The notes beneath the pieces were generated by a model that worked only from the letters and a program-made list of their open reading frames with translations, was not told where the DNA came from and searched no databases. From assembly GCA_017559825.1 (NCBI GenBank), contig JAFYQR010000223.1, positions 1 to 64,000 of the forward strand: 64,000 nucleotides of DNA, in the 5' to 3' direction. Positions 51,656-59,816 of the stretch are shown here, in pieces; position 1 is the stretch's first letter; each line of letters starts with the position of its first letter. This DNA is from Thermoguttaceae bacterium (GTDB taxonomy: Bacteria > Planctomycetota > Planctomycetia > Pirellulales > Thermoguttaceae). A program made the translations under genes and the position numbers.

Positions 51656-52027
51656 TATCGTTCCCTAAAACTTTCGTTTCAACGTTATTCGAAGCGTTTT
51701 TTTACTCGTCGCAAAACGCGCCGTTCGCGCAAATTCGCCAACTTCGCCAAGCGTTCAAAATTTTCGACGCTTCCGCGAACGCCGAAAATTTGACGCTCTT
51801 ATTTTACGCCGAAAATCGTTCGCCGTCAAGACGCCGCGCCTTTTGCGACGTTTCGAAAGCGGTTCTCGCCCGCCGCGCAACCCTTATATTCCGCGCGACC
51901 CGCCCCGTCGTTCGCCCGCTCCGCTCGCAACGCTTTTTTTCGGCGAAATCTTCGGCGTAATTTGACGCAATTTTCCCCTTAATTAATACAGGGAAAACGC
52001 AAACGCCGCGCCGCCTTCCAAACGCCG
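51656..52027. other. Intergenic region between BMC-T and nucleotidyltransferase genes
   Basis: No gene seen. A 7-bp perfect repeat TTTTCCC/GGGAAAA (51971-51997) forms a hairpin after the nucleotidyltransferase stop. No convincing promoter for the BMC-T gene was found. Confidence 0.35.
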
Positions 52028-52672
52028 TTAAGGCCGCCATTCAAGAACGCCGTCGAGCGGTCGCGTTCGCCGCCAATCGACAAACGCCTCCCAATCGCGA
52101 ACGCCGTCCGCCAAAACCGCTTGATAAACTTCGATTCCGGCGATCTTTTCGTCGTCCGGCGCCGCCTCTTTAATCGTTAAAATCGCGCGTTTCGTCTCCG
52201 GAGTCAACGCGGCGGCGACTCGGTCGGCGACGTCTTCGAAATAGCCGTCGTATTTCGAGTTCCGCTCGATATGAATCAAGTCGAACGCCCATTCGACCGC
52301 CGTCTCCTCCGGTTCGCTCGGGTCGACGAGCCAAACGCGCCATTGAACGCAACGCTCCTCGGTCGCCAGAAAGTTCGCAAAGTCGACCCGACGAACGCCC
52401 GGCCGACTCGCCAACGCGCCGACCGCCCGGAACGACTCCGCGACGTCGACCTTATCGGAGTAAATATGCAAGTCGACGTCGCGACGGTTCGGCGTCGTCA
52501 GCCCCATTCGCAACGAGCCGACAAGGTTGACCGTCGCGCCGATCGCCTCCCAAGCCGCGACGACGCCGGAACGCTCCAGCAAACGCCGCGCCGCCTCCGC
52601 CGCTTTTTCGCTCCGTTTGAAAAGCGCCGCCGTTTCATTTTGCGTGTTTTCCGCTTTTTCTCTATTTTTCAC
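52028..52672 (-). CDS. Nucleotidyltransferase-fold protein, GTG start
   Basis: The product has 214 residues starting at GTG 52672, with GAGGAAA about 7 bases upstream. The segment VNLVGSLRMGLTTPNRRDVDLHIY near residues 49-72 matches the nucleotidyltransferase signature (Gly-Ser ... Asp-x-Asp). The rest (YDGYFEDVADRVAAALTP, TIKEAAPDDEKIAGIEVYQAVL) resembles a helical tail of minimal nucleotidyltransferases. The N-terminal ~20 residues are charged (Glu/Asn/Lys). The target (RNA, protein or small molecule) is unknown. It has its own strong promoter at 52810. Confidence 0.72.
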   Translation of the reverse strand: MKNREKAENTQNETAALFKRSEKAAEAARRLLERSGVVAAWEAIGATVNLVGSLRMGLTTPNRRDVDLHIYSDKVDVAESFRAVGALASRPGVRRVDFANFLATEERCVQWRVWLVDPSEPEETAVEWAFDLIHIERNSKYDGYFEDVADRVAAALTPETKRAILTIKEAAPDDEKIAGIEVYQAVLADGVRDWEAFVDWRRTRPLDGVLEWRP

Positions 52673-52809
52673 CGCTTTTCCTCTTGTTTGACAATTTGAC
52701 TAACGTTCAACCGAAACGACGCGCCAAACGCTTTTCAACAAAATTCTTAAAAATCAAAAAGCGCGCTTTTTCCGCAAGATTCGCGTTATCGTTTCCGGCA
52801 AAAGCGTTC

Positions 52810-52838
52810 ATTATAAGCGACGCTTATACTCGCGTCAA
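52810..52838 (-). promoter_or_regulatory. Promoter of the nucleotidyltransferase gene
   Basis: On the - strand: TTGACG (52833-52838), 17 bp, TATAAT (52810-52815). Confidence 0.6.
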
Positions 52839-52892
52839 GAGTCGACGGGATTTTTTTGAAAAGACGAACAATGCAACGATTTTCAAAGAAGA

Positions 52893-52942
52893 GAAAAAAC
52901 AACGCGCCGCGACCGTTCGGTCTAATCGTTCGGTCGCGGCGC
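52893..52942 (-). terminator. Terminator of the thioredoxin gene
   Basis: A perfect 12-bp GC-rich stem (52904-52915 with 52931-52942) is followed on the - strand by a T run (opposite the A run at 52895-52900). It lies ~170 nt beyond the stop. A smaller AAACCG/CGGTTT hairpin occurs at 53054-53078. Confidence 0.65.
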
Positions 52943-53113
52943 CGTCGGCAAGCGGTCGCCGCAAGACGCCGCCGCTCGCTTATTTTGCGATGTTTCGCTA
53001 AAACGCGCGCCTCGCCTAACCGACGACGTCGCTTTTAAAGCGTTTATTCTAACAAACCGCCGTTAAATTAAACGGTTTTTAAGGAATTTAACGACGTTTA
53101 ACGCTCGTCTAGG

Positions 53114-53653
53114 TCAAACGTTGACGCCGGTCAGCGCGATTTCAAGCGCGTCGGCCAACTCCGCTTCGGAGCGAACGCCGACAAAACGTTCGCGCAACTC
53201 GCCGTCTTCGTAAAGCAAGACGGTCGGCACCGCCGAAATGTCGCACTTCGTTCCCAATTTCGGATGCGCGTCGACGTCGACTTTCGCGATCGTCGCCCGT
53301 CCGGCGAAACGTTGAGCTAACGAATCGAACGTCGCCCCGGTCATACGACACGGGCCGCACCACTTGGCGTAAAAGTCGATCATCGCGACTCCCTCCGCGA
53401 CAACCTCGTCAAATTCCTTTTCCGATTCGATAATCATCGGTTTTCCGTCCGCGTCGAAGGCCTCGAAACTTTCGTAGCTTTCGTAAACCCCGTACATTTC
53501 GCGATCGTCGCTATTTTCGGAGCCGGACGTTTCGCGCATTTTGCCCGTTTCGCCCATGTTTTGATTTCCGTTCATTTCGCCTTCGCGACGCGCATGCTCG
53601 TCGGCGTTCCAATTATTATTGTCGTTTTGGTTGTTTTCGTTCCAATCGGTCAT
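53114..53653 (-). CDS. Thioredoxin with a long Asn/Glu-rich N-terminal extension
   Basis: The product has 179 residues. The thioredoxin domain (about 75-179) carries the redox motif WCGPC at 98-102 and the cis-proline loop ISAVPTVLLYEDG. The preceding ~73 residues are low in complexity, Asn/Glu/Ser/Tyr-rich, without a signal peptide. The start (ATG 53653) has GAAAGGA 10 bases upstream. Thioredoxins reduce cytosolic disulfides; a membrane partner in this window could be DsbD at 6935. The role of the tail is unknown. Confidence 0.85.
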   Translation of the reverse strand: MTDWNENNQNDNNNWNADEHARREGEMNGNQNMGETGKMRETSGSENSDDREMYGVYESYESFEAFDADGKPMIIESEKEFDEVVAEGVAMIDFYAKWCGPCRMTGATFDSLAQRFAGRATIAKVDVDAHPKLGTKCDISAVPTVLLYEDGELRERFVGVRSEAELADALEIALTGVNV

Positions 53654-54010
53654 TTTTGTCGTCCTTTCGTTAAAACTTGTTTGCGCCGCCGACGCTTCGT
53701 TTTCGGCGCGTCGGATTGCAAGGGGCGCGTTCCTTTTTTCTTCTCCAAAATACCCTCCTTAACGCCGACGCGATAAAATCGGCAAATTTTTCGACCGTTC
53801 GATAACGAAGCAAACGTCTTTCGTTCCGATTTTTCAACAATCAACCATTTTCGCGACGCCGCTATTTTCCCTTCCGCCGTCGCTCGCGCAAGAAAATAAA
53901 AAAGTCGCGACGAATCTTCTTCGCCGCGACCCGATTTCCGCCGCCGATTTCTCGCTCGACGATCTTTCGACGACTTCAGCCGCCTTTCCTTTATTTACGT
54001 CCCTCCCAAA
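53654..54010. other. Intergenic region with terminator
   Basis: Nothing but control elements was seen; the thioredoxin ribosome-binding site is at its left edge and the lipoprotein gene terminator (53896-53930) is inside it. Confidence 0.4.
53896..53930 (-). terminator. Terminator of the metal/cobalamin-binding lipoprotein gene
   Basis: Stem GTCGCG...CGCGAC with inner GCGAA/TTCGT pairs, followed on the - strand by six T. Confidence 0.65.
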
Positions 54011-55024
54011 CTAACGCGTTTTCTCTCCTTCGTCGTCCGTTTTAACGCGCTCCGGACAAACCGCGTCGGCGAGTTTCTCCAAGAAGAGAACGGTTCGCGG
54101 CCCCGGAACGGTCGCGTAAAGGTCGAGAATCGGATAGATCTTGTCGTTTTTAACGGCTTTAACGCCGTCGCCAAGCGTCGCCCATTCGGCGCGTTTTTCG
54201 GCGATCTTCGCTTCGGCTTCCGCGCCCTCAACGTAAACGCCGTCGGTCGAGAGGTCGACGACGACGTCCGGGTTCAGCGCCGCGATACCTTCCGGCGAAA
54301 CGACCGGCGCCGCGCCCGCCAGTTCCCCGGCGGCGTTCGTCGCGCCGACGATCGCGAGCGTTTCGTTAAAATAGGGGTTTTGGGCGGCGACAAAAACGTC
54401 GGCGACCTTGCCGAGCCCCGGCGTTCGGTCGATCGCGACCAGCACGGACGGCTTCGGACGCCCGGCGACGCTCGCTCGAATCGCGTCGAGCCGAGTTTCC
54501 GTTTCGCGACGCAATTTTCGTCCGCTTTCCGCGCCCGCCTCGCCGCCGACCGCCGCGCCGAGCGTCTCGAACGAATCCAACACGCCGGCCAACGACGAAT
54601 GATCGACCGCGACCGTTTTCACGCCCAGCGCCGTTAATCTTTGCGCAAGCTCCGTATTTTCCCGCAGAATCGCGACGAAATCGGGGGCGAGTTCGACGAT
54701 AGCCTCGATATTAATATCGAACAGGCTCCCAATCTTCGGCAGGTCGGCGACCTCCGGCGGATATTGGCAATACGTCGACGCCGCGACGACGGAGTCGCCA
54801 AGTCCCAGCGCGAAAAGCGTTTCGGTTACGCTCGGGACGGTCGAAACGACGCGAACGCCCGCCGCGTTCCCCGTTCCCCCCGTCTTACCCATTTTAGCGG
54901 AAGAAGCGTCGACGCCGGGCGCGCAACCGCCTGTCAAAACCGTTAATATCGTTAAAACCGCCGCCAACACGCAAGCGCGCGTTTCTCTTCCAAGCCTCAG
55001 TCGCCCGTAATTTGTCGATTCCAT
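54011..55024 (-). CDS. Periplasmic substrate-binding lipoprotein (BtuF-like, cobalamin or iron-siderophore type)
   Basis: The product has 337 residues. A lipobox TGGC with lipid-anchored Cys34 follows the hydrophobic segment VLAAVLTILTVLTGG. After a short Gly/Lys linker, the helical-backbone binding-protein fold is seen: RVVSTVPSVTETLFALGLGDSVVAAS, YPPEVADLPKIGSLFDINIEAIVELAPDFVAI and GVKTVAVDHSS. This matches cobalamin or siderophore receptors feeding an ABC importer. No permease or ATPase gene is adjacent. Substrate is not decided. It has its own promoter (55081) and terminator. Confidence 0.85.
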   Translation of the reverse strand: MESTNYGRLRLGRETRACVLAAVLTILTVLTGGCAPGVDASSAKMGKTGGTGNAAGVRVVSTVPSVTETLFALGLGDSVVAASTYCQYPPEVADLPKIGSLFDINIEAIVELAPDFVAILRENTELAQRLTALGVKTVAVDHSSLAGVLDSFETLGAAVGGEAGAESGRKLRRETETRLDAIRASVAGRPKPSVLVAIDRTPGLGKVADVFVAAQNPYFNETLAIVGATNAAGELAGAAPVVSPEGIAALNPDVVVDLSTDGVYVEGAEAEAKIAEKRAEWATLGDGVKAVKNDKIYPILDLYATVPGPRTVLFLEKLADAVCPERVKTDDEGEKTR

Positions 55025-55080
55025 TTTTCTCGCGCCTTTTATTGTTTTCGCAATCCGCCGTTTTCGGCGTTTCTTCGTCC

Positions 55081-55108
55081 ATTATACTCGCGTTTTCGCC
55101 GCTTGCAA
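55081..55108 (-). promoter_or_regulatory. Promoter of the BtuF-like gene
   Basis: On the - strand: TTGCAA (55103-55108), 16 bp, TATAAT (55081-55086). Confidence 0.6.
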
Positions 55109-55249
55109 CGGAGTCGGCGCGCTTGTCGAATTAGACGCGTCTTTTTAGCGCCGTTAAATTGCTTCTTGAAAAATTAAACAACACTAACCTGAAACGCGTC
55201 GACAAAATTTGCGTTTTTCGCGATTCTTCAAAAAAATCGACCGCAACCG

Positions 55250-55278
55250 TTGAAATTGCGGCGGCGCCGCCGTATAAT
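55250..55278 (+). promoter_or_regulatory. Promoter of the GH-A clan glycosidase gene with a palindromic spacer
   Basis: TTGAAA (55250-55255), 17 bp, TATAAT (55273-55278). The spacer is mostly a perfect 14-bp palindrome CGGCGGCGCCGCCG at 55259-55272, a possible operator. The - strand promoter of the neighbouring gene lies 141 bp away. Confidence 0.5.
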
Positions 55279-55415
55279 AACGTCGAAAGATCGGATTTCC
55301 GCGACGCGGCGCCCAAAACCGCGTCGTTTTCCGGCGGAATCGTTAAAACCGCTATCGTTTAACGGTTCGCGTCCTTTTTACTCCCATTCAACGCAAACAA
55401 CGCACTCAAACGCCG

Positions 55416-57488
55416 ATGAACAGCCGCAAAATCACCCGCCGCGCGTTCGGTCAACACGCGCTCCTCGCTTCCGCGCTTTTCGGAGCGGAAACGCTCGCCC
55501 CGTCTTCCCCGTTCGCCCAATTTAACGCCGAAACCACGTTCGGAGCGGAACCGGCGTCGTCGAAACCGGGAATCGCCGACTCGCCGTACGGCGTCTGCTC
55601 GCACCTCGGCGGCGGCGAAGAACACGACCAAATGCCGAAGAACCTCGAGCTGATGAAAGCGGCCGGAATCGCTTGGGCGCGCGCCGACTTCTCTTGGAGC
55701 GGAGTCGAGCGCCGCAAGGGCGAATGGACGTTCGATCATCTCGACCGCGTCGTCGAAGAAACAAGCCGCGCCGGAATTCAAATCTTGCCGATTCTCGATT
55801 ACGACGTCGCTTGGGCGACCCCGGCGTTTCAACATTTGGACGCTTGGCTCGAGTACGTCCGCCGAACGGTCGAGCGTTACCGCGACCGAATCCGCTATTG
55901 GGAAGTTTGGAACGAACCGAACCTCGAAGGCTTTTGGAAGGCGAAACCGAGCGGCGCCGACTACGCGACGCTTCTTCGCGAGACGTACAAGACGATCAAA
56001 GCGATCGATCCGGAACTCGTCGTTCTTTACGGCGGGTTGGCCGGCGTCCCGATCGACTACTTCGAAGCGTCGCTCGACGCGGGCGCGGGCGAGTTTTTCG
56101 ACGTTGTCAACATTCACCCCTACCGCGGCGGGTTGACGACCGAGCAAACGATTAACCGCTTCGAAAAGGAAATCGCGCAATTTTCCGACGCGCTGAAGAA
56201 GCGCAATATCGCGCCGAAACCAACTTGGATCACCGAAATGGGCTGGGCGACGCCGCCGGTCTTCGGCGAAACGAACAACCGCGTCGTTACCGCCGGGCTC
56301 CAACATTTGTTCCCGAAATCGGTCGACGGCTCCGAACCGCTCCCGAAAGTCGCGATCTTTTACGACTCCCGTTACGAACCGGCCGGAAACGCGACGCCGC
56401 AAGAATTTTACCGTCTCCTTCCGGCGGGCTACTTCGCTCGCGGACGGGGGCGCGATCGGCTCGGCGGCGGAGGGGGCGTCGAGAACCTCGTTTCGTTCGT
56501 CGACGCGGACGAGTTGACGACGCTTTCGCCGAAAGACGTTCCGGCGCTGATTATGCCGCCGAGCGAAACGTTCCCGGCCGACCGTTTCGACGCGATGGTG
56601 AAATACGTCAAAGACGGCGGCGCGCTCTTCCTCTTGGGCGGCGTCCCCCTTTATTATCGTTCGATTATCGACGAAACCGGCGCTTACCAAAAACAGAACG
56701 GCAACCCGACGATGAACGCCGATCACGCGGCGTTGCGAATCTCTTGGTTCGCTTGGTGGACGCGCGAAAACGTCCCGGAAGAGGCGCCGCTCTTCGTCGC
56801 GTCGGCGAGCGCGAAACAACTCGAAGGTTATCAGCCGGTCGTCAAGGGAACGCGTTTCTTCGACGATTCGCGGTTGAAGGACGGCGACCGTTTCATCCCG
56901 CTCCTCGAAGCGAAAAAAGACGACTTTACCGGCGTTAGCGCGTGCGTTTACGACTTTAACAGCGATTACTGCGGCGCGGTCGTCGTTTCGTCGATTCTCG
57001 GGGACGGCGCGGTCGGCGACAACGTTTCGACGGTCGAGAACCAAGCGGTTTACCTCCCGCAGGCGTTGCTCGCGGCGTTCGCGTTCGGCGTCGAGCGGTA
57101 CTTCTGGTACGAGTTCCACGCGCCGCAACGGGACGACGTCGACAAAGAGCATCACTTCGGAATCGTCGGTCAAGAGCTCGACCCGAAACCGGGCTACTTC
57201 GCTTACCAAGCGCTGACGAAGGCGCGCCCGGCGGGTTCGACCGGCGACCGCCTCGACGCAACCCGGGAAACGCGAATCGCTTCTTGGACGCGCCCGGACG
57301 GCAAACGCGGTTGGGCGATTTGGTCGAGCAAAGCGGAACGCCCGACGACCGTCAAACTCGACGGCAAGGTCGACGCCGCGTTCGACTACCTCGGGAACGA
57401 GATCGCCAAGCCGACGAACGGCGCCGAAATCCGCCTCTCGCCGGGCCTTCTTTACCTCGTCGGCCCGAAAAACGTCGAGCTAAACTAA
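55416..57488 (+). CDS. Tat-exported clan GH-A glycosidase (GH39/GH5-like)
   Basis: The product has 690 residues. Residues 1-40 are a twin-arginine signal (ITRRAFGQ, then a hydrophobic Ala/Leu segment). A (beta/alpha)8 catalytic domain follows: the acid/base Glu167 lies in WEVWNEPN and the nucleophile Glu274 in TEMGW. Elements such as LELMKAAGIAWARADFSWSGVE match GH39-like and related clan GH-A enzymes. The C-terminal half has further beta domains ending in YLVGPKN. Exact family and substrate are undetermined. It is followed by a terminator and faces the BtuF-like gene across a divergent promoter region. Confidence 0.82.
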   Translation: MNSRKITRRAFGQHALLASALFGAETLAPSSPFAQFNAETTFGAEPASSKPGIADSPYGVCSHLGGGEEHDQMPKNLELMKAAGIAWARADFSWSGVERRKGEWTFDHLDRVVEETSRAGIQILPILDYDVAWATPAFQHLDAWLEYVRRTVERYRDRIRYWEVWNEPNLEGFWKAKPSGADYATLLRETYKTIKAIDPELVVLYGGLAGVPIDYFEASLDAGAGEFFDVVNIHPYRGGLTTEQTINRFEKEIAQFSDALKKRNIAPKPTWITEMGWATPPVFGETNNRVVTAGLQHLFPKSVDGSEPLPKVAIFYDSRYEPAGNATPQEFYRLLPAGYFARGRGRDRLGGGGGVENLVSFVDADELTTLSPKDVPALIMPPSETFPADRFDAMVKYVKDGGALFLLGGVPLYYRSIIDETGAYQKQNGNPTMNADHAALRISWFAWWTRENVPEEAPLFVASASAKQLEGYQPVVKGTRFFDDSRLKDGDRFIPLLEAKKDDFTGVSACVYDFNSDYCGAVVVSSILGDGAVGDNVSTVENQAVYLPQALLAAFAFGVERYFWYEFHAPQRDDVDKEHHFGIVGQELDPKPGYFAYQALTKARPAGSTGDRLDATRETRIASWTRPDGKRGWAIWSSKAERPTTVKLDGKVDAAFDYLGNEIAKPTNGAEIRLSPGLLYLVGPKNVELN

Positions 57489-57597
57489 CGCCGCGCTCCC
57501 AAACGACCGGCAAAACGCCAACCGTCGCCGCGCCGCAACCCAAACGCGTCGCGGCGACGCGAGCGCCGTTCTCAGCGTTAAAACCGCTAAAACCGTC

Positions 57598-57638
57598 AAA
57601 AGCCGTCGCGCCGCAACCCTCGACGCGACGGCTTTTCG
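57598..57638 (+). terminator. Terminator of the GH-A glycosidase gene
   Basis: Perfect 13-bp stem (57598-57610 with 57624-57636) ending in TTTT. Confidence 0.65.
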
Positions 57639-57773
57639 CGTCGCGACGTTCCGGTTTCCCCACCGCGCTCTAATCAAGCGAAACCGTCTTTTTTCATTGT
57701 TTACATTTTGGAGAGCTTGTCAAGAAAAAACGGCGCCGCGGGAAAATTCGCGCGACTTCTTGCTCCGAACGCC

Positions 57774-57813
57774 AAAAAACCGCCGGAACGAGCTTTCCCG
57801 TTCCGGCGGTTTT
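57774..57813 (-). terminator. Bidirectional terminator of the antiporter gene
   Basis: A perfect ~14-bp stem (CGCCGGAACG with CGTTCCGGCG and flanking A/T pairs) has T runs on both sides, so it stops the antiporter mRNA from the right. Confidence 0.8.
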
Positions 57814-57880
57814 CAAGTCGTTTAAACGCGTCGTTTGAAGTCGGCGAAACGCGTTCGCCGCCCGGCGCTCGGTTCGACGC

Positions 57881-59671
57881 TTACAAGAAGATCAGCGTCA
57901 TGACGACCAAAATCGGGAGCAACGCGCAGACGCTCCAACCGATGTAACCGAAGAAACTCGGCATCTTGACGCCGCTTTCCTCCGCGATCGCCTTCACCAT
58001 AAAGTTCGGGCCGTTCCCGATGTACGTCGTCGCGCCCATCAAGACCGCGCCCAACGAAACCGCGACCAAGAGCAATTCCCGAATACGAACCCCCGTCGCG
58101 GCTTGCCCGGCGGTCAACGTCGCTTCCAGTCGCTCCGCTTCGTCGGTTTTCCCGGCGGCCTTCAACGCGGCGAGTTCCGTTTCGTCGGCGACGCGGGCCA
58201 CTTCGAAGAAAACGACGTAAGTCGGCGCGTTGTCGAGAACCGACGAAAGCGAACCGGTCATCCAGAAGAGTTCCTGCGCTTCGTTCATTCCGATTTTCGC
58301 CCCGACGGAGCGCGCGGCGGAGCGAACGTCCCCGCCCTTGACGTTCAAGATTTGCATCGGCGCCTGCATGCAAATGAAAATCCCGAAGAAGATCGCGGCG
58401 ACTTCGATAATCGCGGCGAAATTGAACTCGTTCTCCTTGCGAATCGCGTTCGAACCGCAAGCGAACGAAACCGCGACCAACGCCAACTGAACGACTTCGC
58501 GCAGGAACGTCGGCGGATACCAGCCGGTCTCGACGCCGAAGAGCGCCAAAAACTCTTGACTCGGCGCCAAAAGCGCGACCGCCAAGACGACGCCGATCAA
58601 GCAGAACAGGTTCGGGAAAAGCCCGCGAACGCGGAGCGGCTTGCGGTCGACTTCGTCGAGCGCTTTGCTCAACCCGGTTTCCTTCGGCCAAAAATAAAAA
58701 CGGTCGAGGACGTAATAAACCGCGATCAACAGTCCGCAAACGAAGAGCCATTCCTTCCAAAGCGCGAACGTCCAGAAGAACGCGACGCCGCGCAGGTAGC
58801 CGAGGAACAACGGCGGGTCGCCGATCGGAAGCAAACAACCGCCGCAGTTGCAGACCGCGAAAATAAAGAAAACGACCGTGTGCGCTCGGAACTTCCGCTC
58901 GCGGTTCGTTTCGAGCAAGAGTCGAATCAGCAGCATCGCCGCGCCGGTCGTTCCGACGAAACTCGCCAACAACGCGCCGACCGCCAAAATCGCGCAGTTC
59001 GTTCGCGGCGACGCTTTCAAGTCGCCGGAAATGCGGATTCCGCCGGAAATCGCGAAGAGCGAGAAGAGCAAGACGACGAACGAAATATATTCGCCGACGA
59101 TCGCGTTGACGAAAACCGTTCCCGCTTTAACGAACGGCGAAGCGTCCGCGGCGATCGTCGCGTGCGCCGGCCAGTGCAGGTCGAGCGGAAAATCGCAGAG
59201 GAACGCGTAATAACCGAGCGTAACCGCGCCCAAAACCGCCGCGACGATAAAGCGGTTGCGGTTGCTCTCCCACCAGTGCTCGGTCGCCGGAATCAGCGGC
59301 AAAATCGCGATGCAAAGGAGCAAAATAACGAACGGCGCGACCGTCCAAAGGGGCGGAGTCGGCGGCTCGTTCGTTTCGCTCGCCGCCGTATGCTCCGCTT
59401 CCGGAACGCCGCTCGACGCGGTCGTTTCCGCCGCTTCCGTCGTCGCGACCGCCGCTTCCGCCTCCGGCGTTTCCGTCGTTTCGTCCGCATGAGCGGCGAC
59501 GGCGGCTTCGTCGCGCGAGCCGTGCGCTCCAAACTGCGCCGCCGTCCACTTTTGCGGAAGTCCGGCGACCAAAAGGCCGAGATAAACGACGATAACCGCG
59601 ACGAGCGCCGCTATCGTTTTACGATACGAGGTCGGAGCGTCTTGCGACGCGTCGGGCTTGCGTTCGGACAT
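57881..59671 (-). CDS. Sodium:proton antiporter family membrane protein
   Basis: The product has 596 residues with about 11-12 membrane helices. The conserved segment GDPPLFLGYLRG (284-295) and the preceding CNCGGCLLPIG, plus SSVLDNAPTYVVFFEVA, match the NhaD-like/ion-transporter superfamily of Na+/H+ antiporters. A low-complexity Ala/Thr/Glu loop (residues ~52-103) separates helix 1 from helix 2, unlike usual members. ATG 59671 has GGGGAT in front. It lies 145 bp after the aldolase-like gene, same strand, without a terminator, so they may be cotranscribed. The specific ion and direction are inferred. Confidence 0.82.
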   Translation of the reverse strand: MSERKPDASQDAPTSYRKTIAALVAVIVVYLGLLVAGLPQKWTAAQFGAHGSRDEAAVAAHADETTETPEAEAAVATTEAAETTASSGVPEAEHTAASETNEPPTPPLWTVAPFVILLLCIAILPLIPATEHWWESNRNRFIVAAVLGAVTLGYYAFLCDFPLDLHWPAHATIAADASPFVKAGTVFVNAIVGEYISFVVLLFSLFAISGGIRISGDLKASPRTNCAILAVGALLASFVGTTGAAMLLIRLLLETNRERKFRAHTVVFFIFAVCNCGGCLLPIGDPPLFLGYLRGVAFFWTFALWKEWLFVCGLLIAVYYVLDRFYFWPKETGLSKALDEVDRKPLRVRGLFPNLFCLIGVVLAVALLAPSQEFLALFGVETGWYPPTFLREVVQLALVAVSFACGSNAIRKENEFNFAAIIEVAAIFFGIFICMQAPMQILNVKGGDVRSAARSVGAKIGMNEAQELFWMTGSLSSVLDNAPTYVVFFEVARVADETELAALKAAGKTDEAERLEATLTAGQAATGVRIRELLLVAVSLGAVLMGATTYIGNGPNFMVKAIAEESGVKMPSFFGYIGWSVCALLPILVVMTLIFL

Positions 59672-59816
59672 TTTATCCCCTTCTCTTCCTTTTTAACGTT
59701 GGGAGTCGGCGACGTTTAACGCGGCGCCGCGACTCGGCGTTTTAAGCGGACGACGGCGAACGACGAACGAACGCGACGTCCCTTTATTAAACGCCGCGTC
59801 CGTCGGTCGGTTTCGC

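Larger units (their letters stand above)
57489..57880. other. Intergenic hairpin pair sharing a CCGCAACCC loop
   Basis: No gene. A perfect 10-bp repeat CGTCGCCGCG/CGCGGCGACG (57523-57559) and, 39 bp later, the terminator stem share the loop start CCGCAACCC. Confidence 0.45.
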
